NCBI GenBank assembly: GCA_036388895.1
Contig: DASVQY010000030.1
Span: 22,229-86,228, forward strand
Direction: 5' to 3'
From: SXVE01 sp036388895
Lineage (GTDB): Bacteria > Acidobacteriota > Blastocatellia > Pyrinomonadales > Pyrinomonadaceae
DNA length: 64,000 bases
Shown: positions 52,965 through 61,741 of the stretch, in pieces
How positions within the stretch are numbered: the stretch's first letter is position 1
Layout of the letters: every line of letters starts with the position of its first letter
The notes under the pieces: model-generated
Database searches by the model: none
Told to the model about the DNA's origin: nothing
What the model saw: only the letters and a program-made list of their open reading frames with translations
Position numbers and translations under genes: made by a program

Positions 52965-53367
52965 TTCGTATCTCCTTGAAATATAAGTGTTTATTAGGAA
53001 TGTCCATATAATTGGACAAAATTATTTTGGGATTCGCTCCAATACGGTATAAAGCGCAACGATGGTGCCAAATCCATAACGGCGACAATGGTTTCTGGAA
53101 AATGCCTTAAATCGCGCCCGGATTTTTATTCGGCGGGAAATTGATTGATAAACTTGGAAAAATTGAACAGAAAAATCGGAGATTTTGGATTTTTTGAATA
53201 ATCGAAAAAGCTAAACTGTTCCGTTTGTTGGATTTTTGCTTTTGCGCAATCGTCGTTCCGCGCCGTTTCAAATTGGCTTTACCGGCGGTCGCGCCGACAG
53301 TTTTTCCGTGCTTTTATTGCAAATGTCCAAAGCTGAATCTATACTTTGGAAATACACGGAAAAAGCG
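52965..53367. other. 403-base spacer with TonB-receptor promoter and nothing else clear
   Basis: It holds the AGGAG ribosome site of the receptor, a dyad TGTCCA-6-TGGACA (53001-53018) upstream of it, and AT-rich text toward the VWA gene. In-frame codons upstream of the VWA start (53236-53367) look like an accidental extension. No gene or RNA is seen. Confidence 0.5.
53001..53018. promoter_or_regulatory. Possible operator dyad upstream of the TonB-receptor gene
   Basis: TGTCCA, six bases TATAAT, then TGGACA form a perfect dyad. On the minus strand it overlaps a TTGTCC that could be a weak -35. The binding protein is unknown. Confidence 0.35.
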
Positions 53368-54441
53368 ATGAGAGTTATTTACGCCTTACTTTGTTTGATG
53401 ATTTTGACGCTGCCGATTAATTTACGCGCGCAAACGTCCGCGCCGGACAAGATTCGGAAAGGAAACAAAACGCTGATAAATGTCCCGGTCGTCGTTAGCG
53501 ACCGCGAAGGGCGTTACGTTTCGGGTTTGAAAAAAGAAGATTTCGTTTTGTATGAAAACGGGGTGGAACAAAACATCGCGTCATTTTCGACATATGATGA
53601 ACCGGTCAACGTCGCGCTTTTGATTGACACGAGCGGGAGCACTAAAGAATCTTTAAAGGAAATCAAAGACGCGGCAAGGGATTTTATAGATTTGCTGAAT
53701 CCGAACGACAAATGTCTCGTGGCGACGTTCGCGGCGCAGGTCAATGTTCTTAACTCTCTTACTTCCGATCACAAAACGCTTGTAAGTTCTCTGGAAAAAG
53801 TGCGCACCGCTGAAAAGGAAGGCACTGTTTTGCTTCGCGCAATCGAGCAAGTCGCGCAAAATTCTTTCGATAACGTTCAAGGTCGCAAGGTCATCGTTCT
53901 GCTGTCGGACGGCAAGGATTTCGGCAGTTTTATGACGAAAAACGAGCTGTTGAGCCGCCTCGAAGAAACGGACGTTTCGATTTACTCGATTTTTTATCAA
54001 ACCGGTGCGGGCTTTAATAAATTGACAATCGAGCCGGACGGAACGGTAAAAGAGGCGAAGGAAGGCAAAAATTCGGAAGAAAAAACTAAAGAAAAAAAGC
54101 CAGCCAAAAAGAAAAAGAACTATTCGATCTTGATTCCGCTGCGCGGCGACGTTTTCACCGAACAGGAAGCCAAGCTCATCTCGAAAGCGGCTGATATCGA
54201 AGCGGTAAATTCTTTAAGGGAAATGTCCGACATTACGGCGGGCAGATTTTACCAGAGCGACGCGCCGAATTTGAGCGGGATTTTCAAAAAAATCGCCGGC
54301 GAGTTGAGACAGCAGTATCAGCTCGGTTATCACTCGAAAGGTGCGGAAACCGATGCGTCGGTCAACGAAATCACCGTTAAAGTTAAACGTCCCGATGCGG
54401 TCGTTCGCGCGCGCGGCAAGTTTCGGGCTAAACAGTTGTAA
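53368..54441 (+). CDS. VWA-domain secreted protein, acidobacterial type (second)
   Basis: 357 residues from the ATG at 53368 (MRVIYALLCLMILTLPINLRAQ), a normal signal peptide; in-frame ATG at 53323 is an alternative. The VWA core has 'ALLIDTSGSTKESLKEIKDAARDFI', 'GTVLLRAIEQVAQ' and 'VIVLLSDGKDFGS'. The N-terminal 'VPVVVSDREGRYVSGLKKEDFVLYENG' and 'LRQQYQLGYHSKG' fit TIGR03436. A Lys/Glu-rich insert lies at about 228-247. Two further secreted genes follow, in the order hypothetical, SH3-VWA, all on plus. Confidence 0.85.
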   Translation: MRVIYALLCLMILTLPINLRAQTSAPDKIRKGNKTLINVPVVVSDREGRYVSGLKKEDFVLYENGVEQNIASFSTYDEPVNVALLIDTSGSTKESLKEIKDAARDFIDLLNPNDKCLVATFAAQVNVLNSLTSDHKTLVSSLEKVRTAEKEGTVLLRAIEQVAQNSFDNVQGRKVIVLLSDGKDFGSFMTKNELLSRLEETDVSIYSIFYQTGAGFNKLTIEPDGTVKEAKEGKNSEEKTKEKKPAKKKKNYSILIPLRGDVFTEQEAKLISKAADIEAVNSLREMSDITAGRFYQSDAPNLSGIFKKIAGELRQQYQLGYHSKGAETDASVNEITVKVKRPDAVVRARGKFRAKQL

Positions 54442-54486
54442 TGTCCGTAAGAAAGATTTCTCCTCGCGAATTTTGTGTCGGCGGTT

Positions 54487-55071
54487 ATGAACAAAAATAT
54501 GTTTAAGAATGTAATTCGGATCGGCAAATTGTTGCAAACTTTTGGATTGCTCGCGGTTTTATGCGCGGCGGCGTTCGCGCAGGACAGAAACTGGAAAACG
54601 TTCACGCCGGACACGGGCGCCTGGAGCATTCTCGCGCCCGGCGAAATGCGGCACGACCCGGACGCACTGGAAACTCTCAGCACAAAAGGCGGCTATTCAT
54701 ACAACGATTCGACGGGCTTTTTCGCGGTCGTTTACGAAGATTCTCCGAAATGGCAGGTTGCTTTGTACAAGCCTTTTATCAATTCTCATTACAAAAAAAT
54801 TCGCAACAGTTTCCTGAAAAGCTCGAAAGGCGAATTGCTTAAAGACGAAAAATTCAAAAACGGCGGCGTATCGGGACGGGAATTTTTAGTGAAAATCCCG
54901 GAAGGCAGAGTTATAGACAACGAAGGTCAGTTGAAACCGAAATATCGCGTCGGGCGTTTCCGAATCTTTTTTCAAGGCAATCGCTGTTATATGCTTCTCG
55001 CCGTTTTGCCCGAAGACGAAATAAACTCGTTCGCGATTGACAATTATTTTAATTCTTTCGTCGGTAAATAA
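54487..55071 (+). CDS. Secreted protein, unknown, between two VWA genes
   Basis: 194 residues from the ATG at 54487; a GTG at 54475 is also in frame. A signal peptide ends at 'AAAFAQD'. The rest has beta-like segments 'SYNDSTGFFAVVYEDSPKWQVAL', 'GGVSGREFLVKIPEGRVIDNEGQ' and 'VGRFRIFFQGNRCYMLLAVLP'. The last part, 'DYFNSFVG'-like, is seen in several secreted bacterial proteins that assess lipids or ligands, but I cannot name the family. The position in the VWA pair implies a shared surface role. Confidence 0.65.
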   Translation: MNKNMFKNVIRIGKLLQTFGLLAVLCAAAFAQDRNWKTFTPDTGAWSILAPGEMRHDPDALETLSTKGGYSYNDSTGFFAVVYEDSPKWQVALYKPFINSHYKKIRNSFLKSSKGELLKDEKFKNGGVSGREFLVKIPEGRVIDNEGQLKPKYRVGRFRIFFQGNRCYMLLAVLPEDEINSFAIDNYFNSFVGK

Positions 55072-55119
55072 TATTTTTCAATTTCGGGCAGATTTCGTTC
55101 CGTCAAAAATATACAGCTT

Positions 55120-56478
55120 ATGAAAATTTACATCGCTATAATTTTCACTTTGATTTTCTCTTTTTCCGTCTTCGCTCAAAAACAGGCGGAAGTAATCGTT
55201 ACGTCAACTCATTTGCGCAAATCGCCCGACGTTAATTCGGAAAAAGTTCAAACCGTTCAAAAAGGCGAAAAAGTCGTTCTCGAAAAAAGCAGGGACACAA
55301 ACGGCTGGTTTTTCGTTTCGACTTTGGACGGAAACGTCAAAGGCTGGATTCGCAAAGATACGATACGTTCGATAGCCGCTGATTCTGCTAATAAAACATC
55401 GCAAAAGGATAATCAAACGCCAGAGAAAAGCATTCTAACGCCGCAAAAGACTGTTCCGATTCCGAAACCGAAAGCAAGCCCGACTCCGGTTAGAACTCCT
55501 GCTCCGGCAGAAAATTCAGTTCAATCCGTAAATCCTGCGCCGGTAATAACGGCGTCGCCGGCTCCGACACCGGAACCGACGCCGGTCGAAGACGAAGAAG
55601 TTCTCCGAATTGATACCGAAGAAGTAAGTTTGAACGTGCGGGTCGTTGACGGCAATAATCGTCCGGTCGCGAATTTAAATCAAGCGCATTTTAAAGTTTA
55701 TGAAGACGACGTTTTGCAGCCGATCACGTCTTTGACGACGACGGAAGTTCCGGCGATTAATGCGCTCGTTATTGACAATTCGCGTTCGCTCCGCTCGCAG
55801 CTTAAAAAAGTTATCGAAGCCGGAAAAATCATCGTCGGCGCAAATCGTCCGAAAGACGAATCCGCGTTGGTTCGTTTCGTCAGCTCGGACAAAATCGAGG
55901 TCGTGCAGGATTTTACGGCGAATAAGAATTCGCTGAACAACGCTCTCGATAATTTATTTGTCGAGGGCGGGCAAACGGCGATAATTGACGCCGTGTATCA
56001 AACAGCGCGAAAAATTGATAAATATCAGAACACCGGAAAAACCGACGACGTAAAATTGCGCGCGCTGATTCTGGTTTCTGACGGCGACGACCGCGGCAGC
56101 GCACACGACGAACAGCAGCTTTTTAAATTGCTGCGCGAATCGAACGTTCAAATATACGCCGTCGGGTTCGTTAACGATTTAAGCAAGCAAACGGATTCAA
56201 ACGGCATCAACCGCCAGGAAAAAGCGAAGAATTTTTTAACCAGATTGGCGCAGGAAACCGGAGGAAAGGTTTATTTTCCCGATTCGATTGACGAGCTTTC
56301 GCAGATAGCATCCGATATTTCCGGCGAACTGCGCACGCAGTATTTGATTTCTTATGCTCCGACAAACGAGGTGCGCGACGGCAGCTTCAGAAAAATAAAA
56401 GTTGAAATAACGGACGGCGCGAACAAGGAAAAAAGAACAGCCATTACCCGCGCGGGCAGAACTTCTTTGCCTAAATAA
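55120..56478 (+). CDS. SH3-VWA secreted protein, acidobacterial type (third)
   Basis: 452 residues. After a signal peptide (to 'SVFAQ') comes a bacterial SH3-type module (about 22-82: 'VTSTHLRKSPDVNSEKVQTVQKGEKVVLEK', ending 'GWIRKDTIR'), then a Pro/Thr/Ala-rich linker (about 95-160) and the VWA core 'ALVIDNSRSLRSQLKKVIEAGK', 'GQTAIIDAVYQTA', 'ALILVSDGDDRGSAHDE'. The tail 'LRTQYLISYAPTNEVRDGSFRKIKVEI' is the acidobacterial VWA end. The SH3 part may bind cell wall. It converges with the inositol gene (20 bases). Confidence 0.85.
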   Translation: MKIYIAIIFTLIFSFSVFAQKQAEVIVTSTHLRKSPDVNSEKVQTVQKGEKVVLEKSRDTNGWFFVSTLDGNVKGWIRKDTIRSIAADSANKTSQKDNQTPEKSILTPQKTVPIPKPKASPTPVRTPAPAENSVQSVNPAPVITASPAPTPEPTPVEDEEVLRIDTEEVSLNVRVVDGNNRPVANLNQAHFKVYEDDVLQPITSLTTTEVPAINALVIDNSRSLRSQLKKVIEAGKIIVGANRPKDESALVRFVSSDKIEVVQDFTANKNSLNNALDNLFVEGGQTAIIDAVYQTARKIDKYQNTGKTDDVKLRALILVSDGDDRGSAHDEQQLFKLLRESNVQIYAVGFVNDLSKQTDSNGINRQEKAKNFLTRLAQETGGKVYFPDSIDELSQIASDISGELRTQYLISYAPTNEVRDGSFRKIKVEITDGANKEKRTAITRAGRTSLPK

Positions 56479-56498
56479 ACAGTTAATCGAATCAGATT

Positions 56499-57692
56499 TT
56501 ACGATTTCAGCCAATCGAGAAACATTTCTTCCTGGCGGTGAAAAGCGTGCTCGGGCTTTTCATTCTTCGTCATCGGAAGTTTGAAAAATACGCTCAGTTG
56601 TTCCTGAATGCCTTTTTCGCCGCGTCGTTTTGCCAAATCCAGACAGCGGGCGATTTCTATTGCCAGCGGCGCGGCTAAAATCGAATCTTTGCACAAGAAA
56701 TTAATTTTTATCTGCATCGGCTGACCCAAAAATCCGGTTACGTCTACGTTATCCCAAGCTTCTTTGTTGTCGCCGCGCGGTCGGTAATAACGAATGTCAA
56801 CAATATGATCTTCGACTTTATAGCCGAGAATGTCGTCGAGAACCGAGCCTTTTGTTTTCACTTTTGACGCGAGCGATTCGGCATTTGACAACGCATAGCC
56901 GTCGCGGTTTCCTAAAATATTCGTCGAATACCAGCCTTCTACTTTCAAGGCGCGTGTCTTCAGTGCGGGCGCGAGAACTGTTTTGATAAAAGTCTGACCG
57001 GTTTTTCCGTCTTTTCCGGCAATCGGAACTCCGGTTTTTTCGGCAAATTCGATTAAAGCGGGAATATCAGCCGAAACCGACGGCGTGAAATTTCCGTATG
57101 GCGCTCGTTCGGCAATCGCGGCGTATGCGTAAAGCATCGCGGGCGAGATTTCTTTTGAATTTTCGTCGAGAGCGTTTTCAAAACCGGCGAGCGAATTGAA
57201 TACTTCATTGCCTTCGTCGGCGAGCCTTTCGGTCGAAGCGAGATTTATGACGACGGCTTCATCGCATTTCTCTCTAAATTGCCGCAGATCCGCGCGAATT
57301 TTTTCAATGGTTTCTCGATGCGAATTGTTGGAAATTCGATTTTCGCCGTCTATATTTGCCAAAAATTCTTTATTTCCGACTGCTCGCCAGGGCTTTATTT
57401 TTTTCAATTCGTGTTCAACGGCAACAAATTGCTTGTGCGTTAAAACGTCGTGCTCTTCCGCCGCTTTCGCTAAGTGCTCGGCATATAAATCCCAGCCGCC
57501 GAAAACGATATTTTCATAATTCGCTAAATTGAAGTTCGCTGGATTTTCAGATTGATTCGGTTGTAAATCCGCAAGCGGCAAGCCTTCTTTGCCGATTAAT
57601 CCTTTTTTGAGAAGCTCGATTCCGGCGACGATTGTCGTTCCGACCGCGCCGCCGAGTCCGATGATAGCCAGCCCGAGTTTTCTGTTGTTCAT
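56499..57692 (-). CDS. Inositol-3-phosphate synthase, second copy
   Basis: 397 residues from the ATG at 57692 (MNNRKLGLAIIGLGGAVG); an upstream start at 57749 adds a non-conserved leader. It has 'STNILGNRDGYAL', 'RPRGDNKEAWDNVDV' and 'KINFLCKDSILAAPLAIE', the same landmarks as the copy at 5058, but it is shorter and clearly divergent, so the duplication is old or the two were acquired separately. Either copy could feed inositol phospholipid or solute synthesis. The kinase gene lies upstream on the same strand. Confidence 0.88.
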   Translation of the reverse strand: MNNRKLGLAIIGLGGAVGTTIVAGIELLKKGLIGKEGLPLADLQPNQSENPANFNLANYENIVFGGWDLYAEHLAKAAEEHDVLTHKQFVAVEHELKKIKPWRAVGNKEFLANIDGENRISNNSHRETIEKIRADLRQFREKCDEAVVINLASTERLADEGNEVFNSLAGFENALDENSKEISPAMLYAYAAIAERAPYGNFTPSVSADIPALIEFAEKTGVPIAGKDGKTGQTFIKTVLAPALKTRALKVEGWYSTNILGNRDGYALSNAESLASKVKTKGSVLDDILGYKVEDHIVDIRYYRPRGDNKEAWDNVDVTGFLGQPMQIKINFLCKDSILAAPLAIEIARCLDLAKRRGEKGIQEQLSVFFKLPMTKNEKPEHAFHRQEEMFLDWLKS

Positions 57693-57721
57693 AAAAACTT
57701 CAATTTTACAACAAAATTTGA

Positions 57722-57809
57722 TTAGCCACGAACAAACCCGAAAGGTCACAAAGAAAAAACAAATAATTCTAGTTTTCTTTCATGCGCTTTTGTGTCGGCT
57801 CGCGGCTAA
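57722..57809. repeat. Imperfect palindrome next to the kinase stop
   Basis: The arms TTAGCCACGA (57722-57731) and TCGCGGCTAA (57800-57809) pair at 9 of 10 positions. The inside includes 'GGTCACAAAGAAAA' and 'TTTTGTGTCGG', another weak pairing. It resembles the other G/CACAAA palindromes of the window but is less regular. Confidence 0.5.
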
Positions 57810-58858
57810 ATTTTTTCTTTTTCAATCGCATTCAAAGCGATTTTACCGAGTGCGCCGACGAATAAATTAAAATGAGCAAAGCGTTCGTCGCGCGTAAAAC
57901 CTTTAGTGTAACGATAAAAAATCTGCTGCGCGATGGCGGCGATTTTGAACGTGCCGAAAACGTAATAAAATAAAATATCGGAAACGTCGCACCCGGTGTT
58001 ACTTTCGTAAATTTCAACCAGCTCGCGGCGCGAAATATTTTCCATCAAAACGCGTGGGTTAAAAGGCATCGAAAGCAATTCGCCGGATTCTTTCGACATC
58101 CAGTAGCCGAGCGTCGTTCCCAAATCCATCAAAGGCTCGCCGATTGTGCACATTTCCCAATCGAGAACGCCGACGATTTCGGTTAGATTTTCCGGGTCGA
58201 GCATTACGTTATCGAATTTATAATCGTTGTGAATCAATGCCCCGCCGTTTGTTTTCGGGATGTTTGAGTTTAACCATTCAATTGTCGCTTCGAGTTCGAT
58301 ATTTTCATCGGTTTTCGCATTAAAATAACGCTTCGTCCAACCTTCGACTTGTCTACGCGCGTAACCTTCCGGCTTTCCAATATCGCCGAGTCCGATTTGT
58401 TTGTAATCGAGAGTGTGAAGCGCTGCCAGATTTGCGATGAACGACTCGCAAATTTTTTTTTGTAAATCAGCGGATTTTTCCAGAATCTCCGGCGATTTTC
58501 CCCGAATGATTAATCCTCGGCGCCGCTCCATTAAATAAAATTCGGAACCGATTATTTCCTCGTCCCCGCAGTAAAGCAAAGGCTTCGGCGCGGGTTTATA
58601 AATTTGAGAAAGTTTTGAAAGAACATTAAACTCACGCGACATATCGTGCGCCGATTTAACTTGATTGCCAAACGGCGGTCGGCGCAAAACGTATTCTTCC
58701 GCGCCGATTACAACCAGGTAAGTTAGATTGGAGCTTCCGGCAGGAAATTGTTCGATGACGATTTTATCAGATTTAACGTCGAGATTTTCACGCAGAAAAG
58801 CGCGTAGATTTTCCTTGTTCAAATTTTCGCCCGATCGAACTTCGGTTGTGTCCTTCAT
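57806..58858 (-). CDS. APH-family kinase, ACAD10/11 and LvaA-like
   Basis: 350 residues with the aminoglycoside phosphotransferase-like kinase fold. Visible are the N-lobe 'QFPAGSSNLTYLVVIGAEEYVLRRPP', the catalytic loop 'LIHNDYKFDNVML' with Asp, and the metal-binding 'VGVLDWEMCTIG'. This subtype ('RRPPFG', 'HNDYKFDN', 'LDWEM') is the kinase half of animal ACAD10/ACAD11 and the bacterial LvaA, which phosphorylates 4-hydroxyacyl-CoA. An acyl-CoA dehydrogenase is coded divergently, 68 bases away, so the same two-step pathway may occur. This is inference from gene pairing and motif type. Confidence 0.75.
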   Translation of the reverse strand: MKDTTEVRSGENLNKENLRAFLRENLDVKSDKIVIEQFPAGSSNLTYLVVIGAEEYVLRRPPFGNQVKSAHDMSREFNVLSKLSQIYKPAPKPLLYCGDEEIIGSEFYLMERRRGLIIRGKSPEILEKSADLQKKICESFIANLAALHTLDYKQIGLGDIGKPEGYARRQVEGWTKRYFNAKTDENIELEATIEWLNSNIPKTNGGALIHNDYKFDNVMLDPENLTEIVGVLDWEMCTIGEPLMDLGTTLGYWMSKESGELLSMPFNPRVLMENISRRELVEIYESNTGCDVSDILFYYVFGTFKIAAIAQQIFYRYTKGFTRDERFAHFNLFVGALGKIALNAIEKEKI

Positions 58859-58926
58859 AAAATTTTTAGCTGATTATTATACGAATTACACGAATAAATT
58901 TTCTGTGCTAATCTTTTTCAAAAATT

Positions 58927-60114
58927 ATGAACTTCGATTATTCAACTAAAACGCGAGAACTGCAAAACAAATTGCAGGCGTTTATGGAAGCGTATATTTA
59001 TCCGAACGAAAATGCTTATATCGAGGAAATAAATTCCGGTGACCGGTGGAACCCTTTGCGGTTAATCGAAGATTTAAAGGAAAAAGCGAAAGCCGAAAAT
59101 TTGTGGAATTTGTTTTTGCCCGAAGTTTCCGGTTTGTCGAATCTCAAATACGCGCCGCTCGCCGAAATGATGGGCAGAGTCGTCTGGTGTTCGGAAGTTT
59201 TCAATTGTTCCGCGCCGGACACCGGAAATATGGAGGTTTTGGAAAAATACGGCACGCTCGAACAAAAAGAAACCTGGTTGAAACCTTTGTTAAACGGCGA
59301 AATCCGTTCGTGTTTTGCGATGACCGAACCGGATGTCGCTTCGTCGGACGCGACGAATATTCGTTCGTCAATTAAAAAAGAAGGCGACGAGTACGTTTTA
59401 AATGGTAGAAAATGGTGGTCAACCGGCGCGGGCGACGCGCGCTGCAAACTGGCGATTTTTATGGGTAAAACCGACGAAAACGCGCCGAAACATCTTCAGC
59501 AGTCAATGATTCTGGTCCCGATGAACGCCGCCGGCGTAAAGGTGGAAAGAATTTTGAATGTTTTCGGCTTCGACGACGCGCCGAACGGGCACGCCGAAAT
59601 CTCATTTGAAAACGTGCGGGTTCCGGCGGGAAATTTAATTTTGGGCGAAGGACGCGGTTTTGAAATCGCGCAGGGAAGATTGGGTCCAGGAAGAGTTCAT
59701 CATTGTATGCGTTTAATCGGAGTCGCCGAACGCGCTCTCGAATTAATGTGCGAACGCGCAAAATCGCGCATCGCTTTCGGGAAAACTTTAGCCGAGCAGG
59801 GAATCGTCAAAAACTGGATCGCCGAAGCGAGGCTCGAAATCGAGCAAGCCCGGCTGCTCGTTCTAAAAACCGCTTGGATGATGGATGAACTCGGGAACAA
59901 AGCGGCGCGAAAAGAAATTGCGATGATTAAAGCAGTCGTTCCGCGAACGGCGCTGAAAATAATTGATCGGGCGATACAAACACACGGCGGCGGCGGAGTT
60001 TCGCAGGACTTTCCGCTGGCGAATTTCTGGATTTACGCGCGTTCTCTGCGTCTCGCCGACGGTCCCGACGAAGTTCATCTCGAATCAATCGCGAAAATGG
60101 AGTTAAAGAAATGA
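58927..60114 (+). CDS. Acyl-CoA dehydrogenase, ACAD11-like
   Basis: 395 residues. The FAD region 'CFAMTEPDVASSDATNIRSSI' and 'YVLNGRKWWSTGAGDARC', the acyl site 'GFEIAQGRLGPGRVHHCMRLIGVAERALELM', and the C-terminal 'AIQTHGGGGVSQDFPLANFWIYARSLRLADGPDEVHLE' are ACAD hallmarks. 'MTEPDVASSDATN' and 'GPGRVHHCMR' match the ACAD10/11-type, which works with the kinase on hydroxyacyl-CoA. It overlaps the start of the GNAT gene by four bases (ATGA), and they are co-transcribed. Confidence 0.85.
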   Translation: MNFDYSTKTRELQNKLQAFMEAYIYPNENAYIEEINSGDRWNPLRLIEDLKEKAKAENLWNLFLPEVSGLSNLKYAPLAEMMGRVVWCSEVFNCSAPDTGNMEVLEKYGTLEQKETWLKPLLNGEIRSCFAMTEPDVASSDATNIRSSIKKEGDEYVLNGRKWWSTGAGDARCKLAIFMGKTDENAPKHLQQSMILVPMNAAGVKVERILNVFGFDDAPNGHAEISFENVRVPAGNLILGEGRGFEIAQGRLGPGRVHHCMRLIGVAERALELMCERAKSRIAFGKTLAEQGIVKNWIAEARLEIEQARLLVLKTAWMMDELGNKAARKEIAMIKAVVPRTALKIIDRAIQTHGGGGVSQDFPLANFWIYARSLRLADGPDEVHLESIAKMELKK

Positions 60115-60602
60115 TTATTAGAAAAGCGGAACTCGAAGATTCCGGGCAAATTGCCGAAATCTATAATTATTACATCAAAAATACGCATCACACATTCGAG
60201 ACCGAGCCGCTTGCCGTCGAAGAGATGAGGCAGCGCGTCGAGAGTATTGTAAAAAATTATCCGTATCTCGTTGCAGAAGAAGAAAGCGAAATTCTCGGCT
60301 ACGCTTACGCGGCGCAGTTTAAGATGCGGCAGGCTTATGAATATTCGGCGGAAGTTTCGATTTACGTTAAAAACGACGCGAAACAGCAGAAAATCGGGAC
60401 GCAGCTTTACGTCGAATTGTTCGACCGTCTGAAAGAAACGGACATTCACGCGATTATCGCCGGAATCGCTTTGCCCAATGACGCGAGCATCTCATTTCAC
60501 GAGCGTTTGGGGTTTGAAAAAGTCGCGCATTTTCGCGAAATCGGATATAAGCTCGGGCGCTGGATTGACGTTGGTTACTGGGAATTGATAAATAGATTTT
60601 AA
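60111..60602 (+). CDS. GNAT acetyltransferase (phosphinothricin acetyltransferase type)
   Basis: 163 residues. 'MIIRKAELEDSGQIAEIYNYYIKNTHHTFETEPLAVEEM' opens like the PAT/Bar group, 'AEVSIYVKNDAKQQKIGTQLYVELFDRLKE' is the acetyl-CoA site, and 'SISFHERLGFEKVAHFREIGYKLGRWIDVGYWE' is the end. Family members acetylate phosphinothricin or methionine sulfone-type amino groups. Here the natural substrate is unknown. The ATGA overlap with the dehydrogenase and TAATG junction with the hydrolase make a tight operon. Confidence 0.85.
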   Translation: MIIRKAELEDSGQIAEIYNYYIKNTHHTFETEPLAVEEMRQRVESIVKNYPYLVAEEESEILGYAYAAQFKMRQAYEYSAEVSIYVKNDAKQQKIGTQLYVELFDRLKETDIHAIIAGIALPNDASISFHERLGFEKVAHFREIGYKLGRWIDVGYWELINRF

Positions 60603-61384
60603 TGTCAAAAGATATTATTCATTTCGCGCACGCGAACGGTTTTCCCGCCAAAACTTACAATAAACTTTTCTCCTGTCTCGAAAACGATTTTGAAATCAAT
60701 TATCTCGAACGGCACGCGCATAATCCGAAGTTTCCCGTCACCGACGGTTGGAAACGTCTCAAAGACGAATTGGAAGAAGAAATCGAAAAGCGTTACACGA
60801 AACCCGTTATCGGCGTCGGGCACAGTTTGGGCGGCGTTCTGCATTTTCTCGTCGCAGTCGAAAATCCTAAACTTTACAAAAGAATTATTCTTCTCGACGC
60901 GCCGATAATCAGCCGTTTGAGCAGCAGAGGTTTGCAGATTTTGAAAATGACAAATCTGATTGACCGCTATTCGCCGTCGCGCACGACGCGATTTCGGCGC
61001 AATCTCTGGAAATCAAAAGAAGAAGCGTTCGAGCATTTCCGGCGTAAAGACAATTTTGCAAAATTCGACCGGGAAGTTTTGCGCGATTACATCGAAAACG
61101 GTACGATTGAGACCGAAAAAGGCTACGAATTGTTTTTCAAACCTTCAATCGAAGCGAAAATCTACCGCACGATTCCGCATCATCTGCCGCGCTTTCGCGG
61201 AAAGCTGCAAGTTCCGACAGATTACATCGGCGGCACAAATTCGCGCGAAGCGCGGCTCGCCCGAATATCGTTTATGCGCAGACATTTTCCGATTGATTTT
61301 CATTTCATTGAAGGCTCGCATCTTTTTCCGCTCGAAAAACCCCGCAAAACCGCCGATTTGATTTCAAAAATTTGTAATACTTAG
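60602..61384 (+). CDS. Alpha/beta-hydrolase
   Basis: 260 residues. The oxyanion-side start 'IIHFAHANGFPAKTYNKLFSCL' and the nucleophile Ser75 in 'PVIGVGHSLGGVLHFL' are clear, and a late 'IEGSHLFPLEKP' supplies the His. The acid is probably an Asp in the middle region. It could be an esterase or thioesterase; with the adjacent ACAD/kinase, a thioesterase role on CoA esters is possible but unproven. It starts inside the GNAT stop (TAATG). Confidence 0.8.
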   Translation: MSKDIIHFAHANGFPAKTYNKLFSCLENDFEINYLERHAHNPKFPVTDGWKRLKDELEEEIEKRYTKPVIGVGHSLGGVLHFLVAVENPKLYKRIILLDAPIISRLSSRGLQILKMTNLIDRYSPSRTTRFRRNLWKSKEEAFEHFRRKDNFAKFDREVLRDYIENGTIETEKGYELFFKPSIEAKIYRTIPHHLPRFRGKLQVPTDYIGGTNSREARLARISFMRRHFPIDFHFIEGSHLFPLEKPRKTADLISKICNT

Positions 61385-61521
61385 CAAAAATGCTGCTTGA
61401 GATTGCCTTTGTATTTGTTTTCAACATTTCGATTGATTCTAATGAGCATTCATTTTGACCGAATCAAAAATCAAACTGAAAAATTTTTATTCAAATTGAT
61501 GTTAAACAATGTAAATAAGTG

Positions 61522-61550
61522 TTGACATCTTTTTATCATTAATGTAGTTT
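61522..61550 (+). promoter_or_regulatory. Sigma-70-like promoter of the pil operon
   Basis: TTGACA (61522-61527), a 17-base spacer and TAGTTT (61545-61550). The -35 is perfect and the -10 is weak. A transcript would begin near 61557 and carry a leader of about 320 bases before pilM. Confidence 0.55.
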
Positions 61551-61586
61551 AATTTGTAACGACACATCAAACGGTCGTTTCCCTTC

Positions 61587-61741
61587 GCCACCTAATGCAA
61601 AAAAGTTTTTCAAAAAGCAACACATCTGAAGGCATTAATGTTGCGAGTATCCAGCAAATAAACGAAACAAGTTATTTCGGCATCGCTCTCAGTTGACCTA
61701 TCGGAATTATGTCTTGTCCACGCTGTCAGCCGGAAGGTGGC
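61587..61741 (+). ncRNA. Candidate structured leader RNA upstream of pilM
   Basis: GCCACC (61587-61592) pairs with GGTGGC (61736-61741), closing a 155-base unit. Inside, TAATGC (61593-61598) can pair with GCATTA (61632-61637), while GCAACA (61617-61622) pairs with TGTTGC (61639-61644); the two cross, so a pseudoknot is possible. It matches no riboswitch I recognise, including c-di-GMP classes known near pil genes. Confidence 0.4.
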
